Source of the DNA: Bulleidia sp.
Lineage (GTDB): Bacteria > Bacillota_I > Bacilli_A > Erysipelotrichales > Erysipelotrichaceae
DNA: 28,707 nt
Direction of reading: 5' to 3'
Assembly (NCBI GenBank): GCA_016293365.1
Contig: JAEDEK010000009.1
Span: forward strand, 1-28,707
Shown: in pieces, positions 1 to 6,398 of the stretch
How positions within the stretch are numbered: the first letter of the stretch is position 1
How the letters are laid out: each line of letters starts with the position of its first letter
Notes under the pieces: model-generated
Told to the model about the DNA's origin: nothing
Databases searched by the model: none
What the model saw: the letters and a program-made list of their open reading frames with translations, nothing else
Program-made: the position numbers and the translations under genes

Positions 1-55
1 CAATTCCTCCCGCAGATGAATCAGCAGGATTCCTTGGCACATTCTTCATTGAAAA

Positions 56-82
56 CGGACTGTCATCGCAGTCCGCTTTTTT
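56..82. terminator. Intrinsic terminator, possibly bidirectional
   Basis: A perfect 7-bp stem (CGGACTG at 56-62, CAGTCCG at 69-75) with a 6-base loop is followed on the plus strand by six T's at 77-82. On the minus strand it is followed by TTTT, so it could also end the transcript of the MazG-like gene whose stop codon overlaps it. The stronger T tract serves the plus strand, which implies a plus-strand gene left of the window. Bases 1-55 hold nothing I can recognise. Confidence 0.75.
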
Positions 83-416
83 ATATGTCTTTTTCGTTTC
101 TTTCCAATGAGCGATGTGTGTCAAATCCTTCCGGATATCTTTTCTTCAGCTTTTCAATATTTGCTTCCAGAATATCTTCCAGATTCAGATCCAGTGCAGT
201 TGCTGCTTCAGCAAGATACCAGGCGATATCTCCAAGCTCTTTGGCCAGATGTTCTTTGTCCAGCTGATGCCCCTGTGCCAGCCACTTTTTGACAATATCA
301 ATTGCTTCACCGGACTCGCCACATAATCCCATGACACTGTTGATCAGTACATCTTTCTGAGTCAAGGCAGGATTCAGTGTAGTCATTGCAAGTGTCTGAT
401 ATTCATTGATTTCCAT
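81..416 (-). CDS. MazG-like nucleotide pyrophosphohydrolase
   Basis: This 111-residue protein belongs to the all-alpha NTP pyrophosphohydrolase (MazG-like) superfamily, which hydrolyses (d)NTPs to NMP and pyrophosphate and often removes non-canonical nucleotides. The visible signature is the paired acidic helix motif: GLCGESGEAIDIVKKW (ExxE) near residues 31-46, then ELGDIAWYLAEAA (ExxD) near 60-72. The family's usual KRYPEGFD tail motif follows near residue 92. The length fits a single-domain MazG-like protein rather than the two-domain E. coli MazG. An AGGAGGG-like ribosome binding site precedes the ATG. The start overlaps the previous gene by 14 bp, so it is the last cistron of the minus-strand operon that begins with the RpiR gene. 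The exact nucleotide substrate cannot be read from sequence. Confidence 0.85.
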   Translation of the reverse strand: MEINEYQTLAMTTLNPALTQKDVLINSVMGLCGESGEAIDIVKKWLAQGHQLDKEHLAKELGDIAWYLAEAATALDLNLEDILEANIEKLKKRYPEGFDTHRSLERNEKDI

Positions 417-948
417 TGTTTCCCTCCAGAAGATGAATCATGGTCTTCAGATCCTCAATGACCATTGCCCTCTTCTTTTTTTCTATCTGTATGTTTTCAC
501 CTGTCACAATATAAGATGGTAATACCCGGATGCCACGATACATGTATACATTATTTCTCAGCTTATAAGTAACTATGGATGGAATGAGGTTTCTGCCTGT
601 TTCTGATTTCACGATCCGGTTGAACATCTTCTTTGCGACATCGCCATTCAATACAATGACTTCAAGATCCTTCCGTTCAGACAAAGTCTTCCTGAATGCA
701 GGCATGCTTTCTTCCATCTGTAAAGAAGTAATTTTCCTTCCCTGCTTGGGAGTGTTTACTGCATTGATGACTGTAATTCCGGATTCATCAATATCCTTCA
801 TCGAACGAAAACCGATTCCAGCTTCCTGAAACAGTGAGATCAGAGAACCTGCGTATGCCCCTGTATCAGATCCATGAAAATCCTGTCTGGGATCATCCGG
901 TACAACTTCATTGATCAGTAATGCGCGGATTGCTTTAACATCAGTCAT
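403..948 (-). CDS. Uracil-DNA-glycosylase-superfamily protein (divergent)
   Basis: This protein of about 181 residues resembles a Firmicute subfamily annotated as uracil-DNA glycosylase. The N-terminal LLINEVVPDDPRQDF segment matches the motif-A position of the UDG fold, and IRVLPSYIVTGEN near the C-terminus occupies the motif-B position. VIVLNGDVAKKMF in the middle resembles the core strand. The classical catalytic Asp and His motifs of Ung are not present in standard form, so uracil excision activity is not assured. I placed the start at the ATG at 946-948, which overlaps the preceding HAD stop as ATGACTGA. A GTG at 993 would add 15 residues. Neither has a clear ribosome binding site, so translation is probably coupled. 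Assignment is from remembered family resemblance. Confidence 0.6.
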   Translation of the reverse strand: MTDVKAIRALLINEVVPDDPRQDFHGSDTGAYAGSLISLFQEAGIGFRSMKDIDESGITVINAVNTPKQGRKITSLQMEESMPAFRKTLSERKDLEVIVLNGDVAKKMFNRIVKSETGRNLIPSIVTYKLRNNVYMYRGIRVLPSYIVTGENIQIEKKKRAMVIEDLKTMIHLLEGNNGNQ

Positions 949-1624
949 ACATATTCGTATACCGCATGTTTTCCACAAATGGTAATGCCTCACTCATATC
1001 TGTGATTGTTCCGATAATGGAACGGTACTTTGTAAATTCATCCGTTAAGGCAGGGTTTTCAATCGCAAGGATTCTGGCTCCCGCAAGATCTGCCCCTTTG
1101 ATCCCGGACAGAGAATCTTCAAAAACAAGTTGATGATCAATGGCTCCAAGACGGAAGAATGCTTCAATATACATCTCTGTCTTATCCTGATAGGAACCAT
1201 CATCATAAACGATGGTGGAAGGATCCAGCCACCATTCCAGATGGAATGTATCCACAAAGAAATCAATGTTTTCCTTAATCGATGCACTGGCAATGGTAAA
1301 AGGAATTCTGTTATCCAGCAGATAGTCAAACAGTTCATTACAACCAGGGCAAAGATGTGCTCCACCTGGAGTGGACATGACCAGATCCCTGTACATCTGT
1401 TCCTTTCGTGCGGAATACATCTCACATTCCCTCTGCGTAAATCTGCCATTTGATAATCTGCGGAAGATCTCGACATTCGGAACACCTGCACATGTCTTTT
1501 CCATTTCCCGCATATCCATATGCTCCCCACAGATTTCCATCTTCAGCGCATCAAAAGCTGCCAGATGATACTCACTGTCAAAAAACAGGGTTCCATTAAA
1601 ATCAAATACGACACCATTCAGCAT
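941..1624 (-). CDS. HAD hydrolase, beta-phosphoglucomutase-like subclass IA
   Basis: This is a haloacid dehalogenase-superfamily protein of about 227 residues with a helical cap inserted after motif I, as in beta-phosphoglucomutase and small sugar-phosphate phosphatases. Motif I reads DFNGTL, motif II is TIASAS, and the last acidic motif is EDSLSGIKGA. The second Asp of the usual DxDGT, the general acid/base, is Asn here. That may change the activity, although DFNGTL is shared by a recognisable group of Firmicute HADs. The start is either the ATG at 1622-1624 or a GTG at 1630 that overlaps the upstream TGA as GTGA. The gene is translationally coupled to the oxidoreductase before it and to the UDG-like gene after it. 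The substrate is unknown; a sugar phosphate is plausible given the RpiR-headed operon. Confidence 0.8.
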   Translation of the reverse strand: MLNGVVFDFNGTLFFDSEYHLAAFDALKMEICGEHMDMREMEKTCAGVPNVEIFRRLSNGRFTQRECEMYSARKEQMYRDLVMSTPGGAHLCPGCNELFDYLLDNRIPFTIASASIKENIDFFVDTFHLEWWLDPSTIVYDDGSYQDKTEMYIEAFFRLGAIDHQLVFEDSLSGIKGADLAGARILAIENPALTDEFTKYRSIIGTITDMSEALPFVENMRYTNMYD

Positions 1625-1626
1625 AT

Positions 1627-3057
1627 TCACACCATCATATACGGAAACGGATCCGTCTTTCTTTTCAGAATGATCTCAAGAGCTTTGATGATGATTTCAT
1701 GATCTCCTCCTTCATGAAGACCTGAAACCGTTACGGTATATTTCCACTTTCCATTGATCCGGATCGGAAATGCACCACCGGAAGAACAATACGTTTCATT
1801 GAATACAGGCTGATGCCCTGATGTTACAGCTGCGACATAGGCATACAGACTGCTGTGTCCGCAGGAAATCGCACTGCTACGCTTACCATTCATGTATTTC
1901 AGATTGGCTTCTGTTTTTCCATCCTGTAATACGCGGATGATTTCAAGCTGCTGATCTTCATCAAAAACACTGACGGATATGTTCCGATCATAGTCTTTCT
2001 GCAGATCAAGGATTGTCTTAACAAGCATCCATGCACCATTATAATCAAAAGACGCATACTGCAGCACTTCCTCCTGCCTTTCAAGCAGTTCTACTGCTTT
2101 CTCATCATAGCTGTATCCTTTTCTGATGGTATCCAGGATACGGGCACAGTTTTTGGATACCGATAATGGTACGACATCGCTTTCTTTCCTGCCCTGTCTG
2201 ATCAGCTGAACAAAATGATGAATCTGACCATAGAAGTCATCATACACATATGGCTTTTCCATGATATAGCGATGCTCATTATGGGAAATGACTTCCGCCT
2301 TTACCGGTCGATGCAGATCATATACAGTTATACTGCCCTTTGTACCATGAAGGACTGCCTTCTTTTCCTTTTTCCGATCAAAGGCGCATTCCAGTCTTAC
2401 CCTGAATCCATTCTCTTCCAGGCAGGCATCTGTATACAGATCCACTCCATCTCTGTAAACTGCTTTGATGGAGGTCAGTTTCAGATCATGCGGTGCATAA
2501 TCTTCGATCCATCCGGCATTATAGATACCTTCATCCAGCAGTGCTCCTCCACCTGTCGGATTCAGATAATACAGATCCGTTCTGGAAAGATCTGCCAGAG
2601 AACAAAGACTTGTATCAACACCGACAATCTTTCCGATTGTACCGTTTTCAACTGTTTTCCGGATTTCATCATACAATGGAACAAATCTTGTTTTAAGTGC
2701 CTCCATGCACAACACACCAGTCTGCCTGGATACCGCTATGACCTCATCAACTTCTTCTTCACTTAGACAAAGCGGCTTTTCACATAAGACAGGTTTTCCT
2801 GCTTTCAGACACTGGATGATCCACTCCTTATGATAAGCATGTGGAACTGAGATATACACAGCATCCACATCCGGATCATTCACAATATGGTCAAACCCGG
2901 CATATGCCTTGATGTTTCCATACTGACACGCAAAAGCATCCGCTTTACCCTGTGTACGGCAGCTGATCGCATACAACTGGCTGTCCGTTTCATTCTGCAG
3001 TGCTGCGACAAATCGATGTGCGATCCGCCCGGCACCGATAATCCCCCATCTGATCAT
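1627..3057 (-). CDS. Gfo/Idh/MocA oxidoreductase fused to UPF0303/HbpS-like domain
   Basis: This 476-residue protein has two distinct parts. Residues 1 to about 320 form a Gfo/Idh/MocA NAD(P)-dependent oxidoreductase: the Rossmann glycine motif GIIGAGRIA is at 5-13 and the family's EKP motif at 93-95, followed by the alpha/beta substrate domain. Residues from about 324 to the end (153 residues) match the UPF0303 branch of the HbpS/GlcG-like fold, with FDYNGAW at the start and GGAFPIR and VTVSGL near the end. Such domains are normally free-standing proteins of about 150 residues. The start at 3057 is chosen for a strong AAGGGAGG site 6 bases upstream; an in-frame start at 3132 would overlap the rpiR-type gene. 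It lies 28 bp downstream of that regulator and overlaps the HAD gene. A sugar or inositol-type substrate is inferred from the family only. Confidence 0.85.
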   Translation of the reverse strand: MIRWGIIGAGRIAHRFVAALQNETDSQLYAISCRTQGKADAFACQYGNIKAYAGFDHIVNDPDVDAVYISVPHAYHKEWIIQCLKAGKPVLCEKPLCLSEEEVDEVIAVSRQTGVLCMEALKTRFVPLYDEIRKTVENGTIGKIVGVDTSLCSLADLSRTDLYYLNPTGGGALLDEGIYNAGWIEDYAPHDLKLTSIKAVYRDGVDLYTDACLEENGFRVRLECAFDRKKEKKAVLHGTKGSITVYDLHRPVKAEVISHNEHRYIMEKPYVYDDFYGQIHHFVQLIRQGRKESDVVPLSVSKNCARILDTIRKGYSYDEKAVELLERQEEVLQYASFDYNGAWMLVKTILDLQKDYDRNISVSVFDEDQQLEIIRVLQDGKTEANLKYMNGKRSSAISCGHSSLYAYVAAVTSGHQPVFNETYCSSGGAFPIRINGKWKYTVTVSGLHEGGDHEIIIKALEIILKRKTDPFPYMMV

Positions 3058-3085
3058 GGTCCGCCTCCCTTTGTAAAAAACATCC

Positions 3086-3880
3086 TTATCGTTTGTTTTC
3101 ATAATAAGGATGTTTCTCAATATATTCTTCATATGCCAATGTGATGATATTCGCCGTTAAAAGGAATTTTAATGGATGGTCTTCAAAGTGCATGTTGTTA
3201 GGAATATATATGATACGATTGAACATCGCATCCTCTTTGAGATCCGTATTTCCGGTAATCATCCAGATCTTTGGGATTTTCATGACATTTCTGTTTTCTC
3301 TGTTGACGAAGATACGATCGAAGAACTGACCTGAATTGGAAAAAATGATAAACAGGTCATCTTCACTTGCGTGCAGAATTGCTTCTGTCTGCAGGGAATA
3401 GATTGCCGGAGCAAGAATGACTTTACCAGCCAGACATAACTCTTCCTGCAGCTGTAATGCCGGCAGATATGCCTGCATACTGCCCATGACATAAACCTTG
3501 GAATGGGTTGCGATATCCCTGGCCAGCTCATGGACTTTCGTATAATCCATGGTACGATGCAGGTCCGTTACAACCTGGGAGATTTCAAGAAGATATTCCT
3601 CACTGTTACCACGTCGGCGTGGATTCATCAGAATATCATGCCAGTGGTCACTGGAACGGTTCAGCTCATCCATCAGTTCATTATAATCTTCATAACCGAT
3701 TTTCCGACAGAATCTGGAAATCGTTGATTTGGACACCATACAGGCATCTGCCAGATTCTGAATACTGATTCCTCGAATCACACTCAGATAACGTAAGATA
3801 TGAAAAGCAATAATATAATCTACCGAATCAGGAGCCTCATGGTTGATCTGTTCTAATAAAATAAATACCAGTCTGTTCAT
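3086..3880 (-). CDS. MurR/RpiR-family transcriptional regulator
   Basis: This 264-residue protein has the RpiR architecture. An N-terminal helix-turn-helix lies near residues 38-70 (SIQNLADACMVSKSTISRF is the recognition region), and a C-terminal SIS sugar-phosphate-binding domain spans about 105-235 (KVYVMGS at its start, LFIIFSNSGQ in the middle). Family members sense phosphosugars and control adjacent catabolic genes. It is the first gene of the minus-strand operon, 28 bp ahead of the oxidoreductase fusion, so it probably controls that operon and itself. No clear ribosome binding site precedes the ATG; the 20 bases upstream are A/T-rich with only a weak AAGA. Palindromes upstream at 3984-4057 are operator candidates. 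Confidence 0.88.
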   Translation of the reverse strand: MNRLVFILLEQINHEAPDSVDYIIAFHILRYLSVIRGISIQNLADACMVSKSTISRFCRKIGYEDYNELMDELNRSSDHWHDILMNPRRRGNSEEYLLEISQVVTDLHRTMDYTKVHELARDIATHSKVYVMGSMQAYLPALQLQEELCLAGKVILAPAIYSLQTEAILHASEDDLFIIFSNSGQFFDRIFVNRENRNVMKIPKIWMITGNTDLKEDAMFNRIIYIPNNMHFEDHPLKFLLTANIITLAYEEYIEKHPYYENKR

Positions 3881-3936
3881 AATCTTATTTTTCGTTTCTA
3901 TTCAATCTGCACATATTGTAACCTTTTTCCATCAAT

Positions 3937-3962
3937 AAAAAAAGGCCGTTATGAAAACGGTC
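3937..3962 (-). terminator. Minus-strand intrinsic terminator before the RpiR gene
   Basis: On the minus strand GACCGTT and AACGGCC pair over 7 bp (one G-U) around a 5-base loop, followed by seven T's (3937-3943). It lies between the alpha/beta hydrolase gene and the RpiR gene. It either ends the hydrolase transcript or attenuates a long RpiR leader if the promoter lies upstream of it. Confidence 0.8.
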
Positions 3963-3983
3963 TCACCGAAAAAGAAAGAATTA

Positions 3984-4057
3984 TGCAGTATTATCACTGC
4001 AATATCATTATGAACTGTTATTTGAAAGTTTCATGAAATTTCCCATTTTGGGAATTT
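3984..4057. promoter_or_regulatory. Palindrome-rich region upstream of the RpiR gene
   Basis: Within the 252-bp gap 3881-4132 there are stacked inverted repeats: TGCAGT/ACTGCA with a 6-base spacer (3984-4001); TGAAAGTTTCA (4024-4034); the overlapping TTTCATGAAA (4029-4038); and AAATTTCCC/GGGAATTT around 4036-4057. GAAA/TTTC palindromes are typical of RpiR-family operators, so this is the likely autoregulatory region. I could not place a convincing -35/-10 pair. The rest of the gap shows nothing beyond the terminator at 3937-3962. Confidence 0.45.
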
Positions 4058-4132
4058 GACATGAAATTTACGCATTCAGGTTGACATACAGGATGACCTG
4101 TTTCACTTCCAGAGTATCCAATCTGTCATGTG

Positions 4133-4825
4133 TTACAGATATCTGATTTCCCATGCATGCATCTGATCAAGTTCATGATCAAGATGAATCCAATGATGTG
4201 CACCTTCCACAAGATCAAGGGTGCACGAGTTATCATGCACGAACCGTTGTACTGTCTCATACGGAATCATTTCGTCTTCTTCTGGATACAGAATATGTGT
4301 GTTTTCAGATACTGCATGAACCGTATGCTGTTTTGCATACATCAGGTATCTCCATGAAAGAACCGTTCCATCTGCACAGATGATTTCCTGCTTCTGCTGC
4401 AGTATATCTTCATCCACGCCATGCATCTTTATCATTCCTGCGATCAATGTATGCATATCCAGCAATGGGGAAGAATACAGGCAACACGAAAACTGTTCCT
4501 TCTGATATGCACATAAGGAAAACCATACACCGATACTGACAGCACGTATGCTGATGTTATCCCATCTTTCCCTGCTCCAGGCAAGAATCGCCTTCAGCTC
4601 AGGTTCAACATCCCATGGTACAAACGCCGCCTCGTCACTTCTTCCACCATGCTTTGGCAAATCGACGGAAAGGACCTGATAACCTGCATCACATGCATGA
4701 CTCGCAAAATGCAGTGCTTCTTCCTTATTGCCACCCTGTCCATGCAGATACAGAAAGAGTCGATCACTGCCTTCACCATACAGTACAGCAGGGATCTTTC
4801 CGATTTCAAATAATGCATGCTTCAT
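4133..4825 (-). CDS. Alpha/beta hydrolase, esterase-like
   Basis: This is a 230-residue single-domain alpha/beta hydrolase, predicted cytoplasmic because there is no signal peptide. The oxyanion-hole motif HGQGG is near residues 28-32, followed by a conserved VDLPKHG strand. The nucleophile elbow reads AVSIG instead of GxSxG, keeping the serine but with Ala at the first Gly. The late acidic residue lies in YPEEDEMIP and the catalytic His in EGAHHW near residue 211. An AGGAGG ribosome binding site precedes the ATG. The terminator of the upstream DUF349 gene ends only a few bases before that site, leaving no space for a separate promoter, so expression probably depends on read-through. Substrate unknown. 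Confidence 0.8.
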   Translation of the reverse strand: MKHALFEIGKIPAVLYGEGSDRLFLYLHGQGGNKEEALHFASHACDAGYQVLSVDLPKHGGRSDEAAFVPWDVEPELKAILAWSRERWDNISIRAVSIGVWFSLCAYQKEQFSCCLYSSPLLDMHTLIAGMIKMHGVDEDILQQKQEIICADGTVLSWRYLMYAKQHTVHAVSENTHILYPEEDEMIPYETVQRFVHDNSCTLDLVEGAHHWIHLDHELDQMHAWEIRYL

Positions 4826-4839
4826 AGTATCCTCCTAAG

Positions 4840-4862
4840 AAAAAGGGAACCGTGAGGCTCCC
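4840..4862 (-). terminator. Terminator after the DUF349 gene, abutting the next ribosome binding site
   Basis: On the minus strand GGGAGCC and GGTTCCC form a 7-bp stem (one G-U) with a TCAC loop, followed by TTTTT (4840-4844). The ribosome binding site of the alpha/beta hydrolase gene begins immediately afterwards, so the hairpin may act as a partial terminator or attenuator between the two genes. Confidence 0.8.
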
Positions 4863-4869
4863 AGTCTTA

Positions 4870-6228
4870 TTAACCATTGATTCTTGCTTCGTCAGATTCG
4901 ATTTCTGCTTCCAGAGAATCGATTTCTCTCAAACGGTTGCGATATTCGATTTCAGCATCTTCCTTCATTGTAGGATTTGCTGCAATCTTGATTCTGTATT
5001 CAGCATCTTCCAGCTTTCTCTTTAAAGAATCCAGCTGCTTTTTCTTACCTTCCAGTTCAGAAGAAATTCTGGAAATAGCAAAGTTCTTCTTGACCTGCCA
5101 GAAGGATTCCTTGACTTCATTGAATTCATCCCACAGAGCATTGTTGTTTTCACGGCCGGAATAACCGATCTTCTTCCATTCTCTGTCGAGTTCCTTCATG
5201 CGTTCTGTTGCAGCCTTGCCGTAATCCTTCTTGTCAGCAATCTGTCTTGCTTCTTCAATCAGAGCCTTCTTTGCTTCAATGGATGTATTCCATTCTGTCT
5301 TTCTCTGTGCGAAGAATGCATCTCTCTGCTTGCGGAAACCAGTACGTACCTGATTGAATTCCTTCCAGAGTTCATCATCTGTTTCACGTTCCGCTCTTCC
5401 GGATGCCTTCCATTCTTCAAACAGTGCATCCATCTTTGCACCAGCTTCCTTATAGCTCTTGACATTGGCAGCAAGTTCCTTTGCACGCGCAATGATGTCT
5501 TCCTTCTTTTCCTTTGCAGCCTGCTGTGCTTCTGCTCTGCCGGCATTATATGCCTGCTGCTTTGCACGCAGTTCCTTTTCAACGCTGTTGAGAACAGACT
5601 TGTATTTTCTGTCTGCTTCACTGCCTGCAGATCCGAGGGAAAGCAGTTCTTCTCTGAGTGCTCTGACCTGATTGCGGGCATCGCGGAAGTTACCTGCATT
5701 TCTAAGTTCTTCTGCCTTGGCAACGATTTCTTCCTTCTTGGCAGCGACAGCCTTACGCTGTTCAAGTCTTGGTGCAAATTCTGCTACCGCAGAATCAAAA
5801 CGTTCTTTCAGTTCTGTTTCCTTTGCTGTATTGAAGCAAGGCTGTCCATCCCATTCTTCCTTCAGTTTTGCCAGAACTTCTTCATCACCATCCACACCTC
5901 TGGATGTTTCTTCCATCTTACGGCAGAGTTCACGCTTTGCCTCAATGGCATTTCTGAGCACATTCAGTGCATCTTCCTTATATTCGGTGCCATACTCTGT
6001 CTGTCCGCCTTCTTCTGCAGAATGTTCCCAGACAAACATTGTGTAATCACCATTCACTTCAATGCCAAACCAGCGTCCGTGTCCATCAGCAACACCTTCT
6101 CTTGCTTCTACAGGATTACCATTCTCGTCTTTCGCACCATAGAGAATTTCTACTGTTTTTCCGTCAAAAGTTTTCTGTGCTCTGATTTTTTCTTTAGCAA
6201 ATCTGTCATTAAATTCAGGTTTCTTCAT
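4870..6228 (-). CDS. DUF349-repeat coiled-coil protein
   Basis: This 452-residue, highly charged, mostly helical protein has no signal peptide. After a small non-helical N-terminal domain (about residues 1-90, with GRWFGIEVNGDYTMFVW near 50) come repeated helical units of the DUF349 type. The two clearest are EEWKASGRAERETDDELWKE and REWKKIGYSGRENNNALWDE, each followed by an aromatic helix; a weaker copy begins at LKEEWDG. The last 70 residues form a coiled coil. DUF349 proteins are poorly characterised. I start at the ATG at 6226-6228 because a GGGG ribosome binding site lies 7 bases upstream; the ATG at 6234 and a TTG at 6243 are alternatives. It is probably monocistronic, with a promoter at 6283-6311 and a terminator at 4840-4862. 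Confidence 0.82.
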   Translation of the reverse strand: MKKPEFNDRFAKEKIRAQKTFDGKTVEILYGAKDENGNPVEAREGVADGHGRWFGIEVNGDYTMFVWEHSAEEGGQTEYGTEYKEDALNVLRNAIEAKRELCRKMEETSRGVDGDEEVLAKLKEEWDGQPCFNTAKETELKERFDSAVAEFAPRLEQRKAVAAKKEEIVAKAEELRNAGNFRDARNQVRALREELLSLGSAGSEADRKYKSVLNSVEKELRAKQQAYNAGRAEAQQAAKEKKEDIIARAKELAANVKSYKEAGAKMDALFEEWKASGRAERETDDELWKEFNQVRTGFRKQRDAFFAQRKTEWNTSIEAKKALIEEARQIADKKDYGKAATERMKELDREWKKIGYSGRENNNALWDEFNEVKESFWQVKKNFAISRISSELEGKKKQLDSLKRKLEDAEYRIKIAANPTMKEDAEIEYRNRLREIDSLEAEIESDEARING

Positions 6229-6282
6229 ATCCATACCCCACAAATCAAATCTCTACTGTATATTTTACTACAGATTCTCTGC

Positions 6283-6311
6283 ATTTTATCAGGAAAATGC
6301 AATGACCACAA
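6283..6311 (-). promoter_or_regulatory. Promoter of the DUF349 gene
   Basis: On the minus strand a TTGTGG -35 (6306-6311) and a TAAAAT -10 (6283-6288) are separated by exactly 17 bp. They lie about 55 bp upstream of the chosen start. The rest of the 6229-6398 gap holds only the ABC gene terminator. Confidence 0.5.
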
Positions 6312-6357
6312 TGTTTTATTGATCTGAATTGAAAAATACTTTCACTTCCCGTTTCAT

Positions 6358-6391
6358 AAAAAGGTGTATGGAGCATCAGTTCCATACACCT
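6358..6391 (-). terminator. Strong intrinsic terminator of the ABC transporter gene
   Basis: A perfect 11-bp stem (AGGTGTATGGA / TCCATACACCT) with an 8-base loop is followed on the minus strand by TTTTT. It starts 7 bp after the stop codon of the ABC gene. Confidence 0.92.
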
Positions 6392-6398
6392 GAGATCT

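Noticed and set aside
1..55. Possible end of a T-box or other riboswitch leading into the terminator at 56-82
   Set aside because: No T-box signature or conserved riboswitch core is visible in the 55 bases available, and there is no plus-strand gene just downstream.
1627..3057. Reading the Gfo/Idh/MocA enzyme as a 1,5-anhydrofructose reductase feeding the GRE pathway
   Set aside because: The family fits, but the gene is over 8 kb away in a different RpiR operon and carries no diagnostic motif I can identify.
5672..6046. Plus-strand open frame rich in Ser/Ala opposite the DUF349 gene
   Set aside because: It is the reverse-strand shadow of a Glu/Lys/Ala-rich coding region, with no ribosome binding site or family resemblance.
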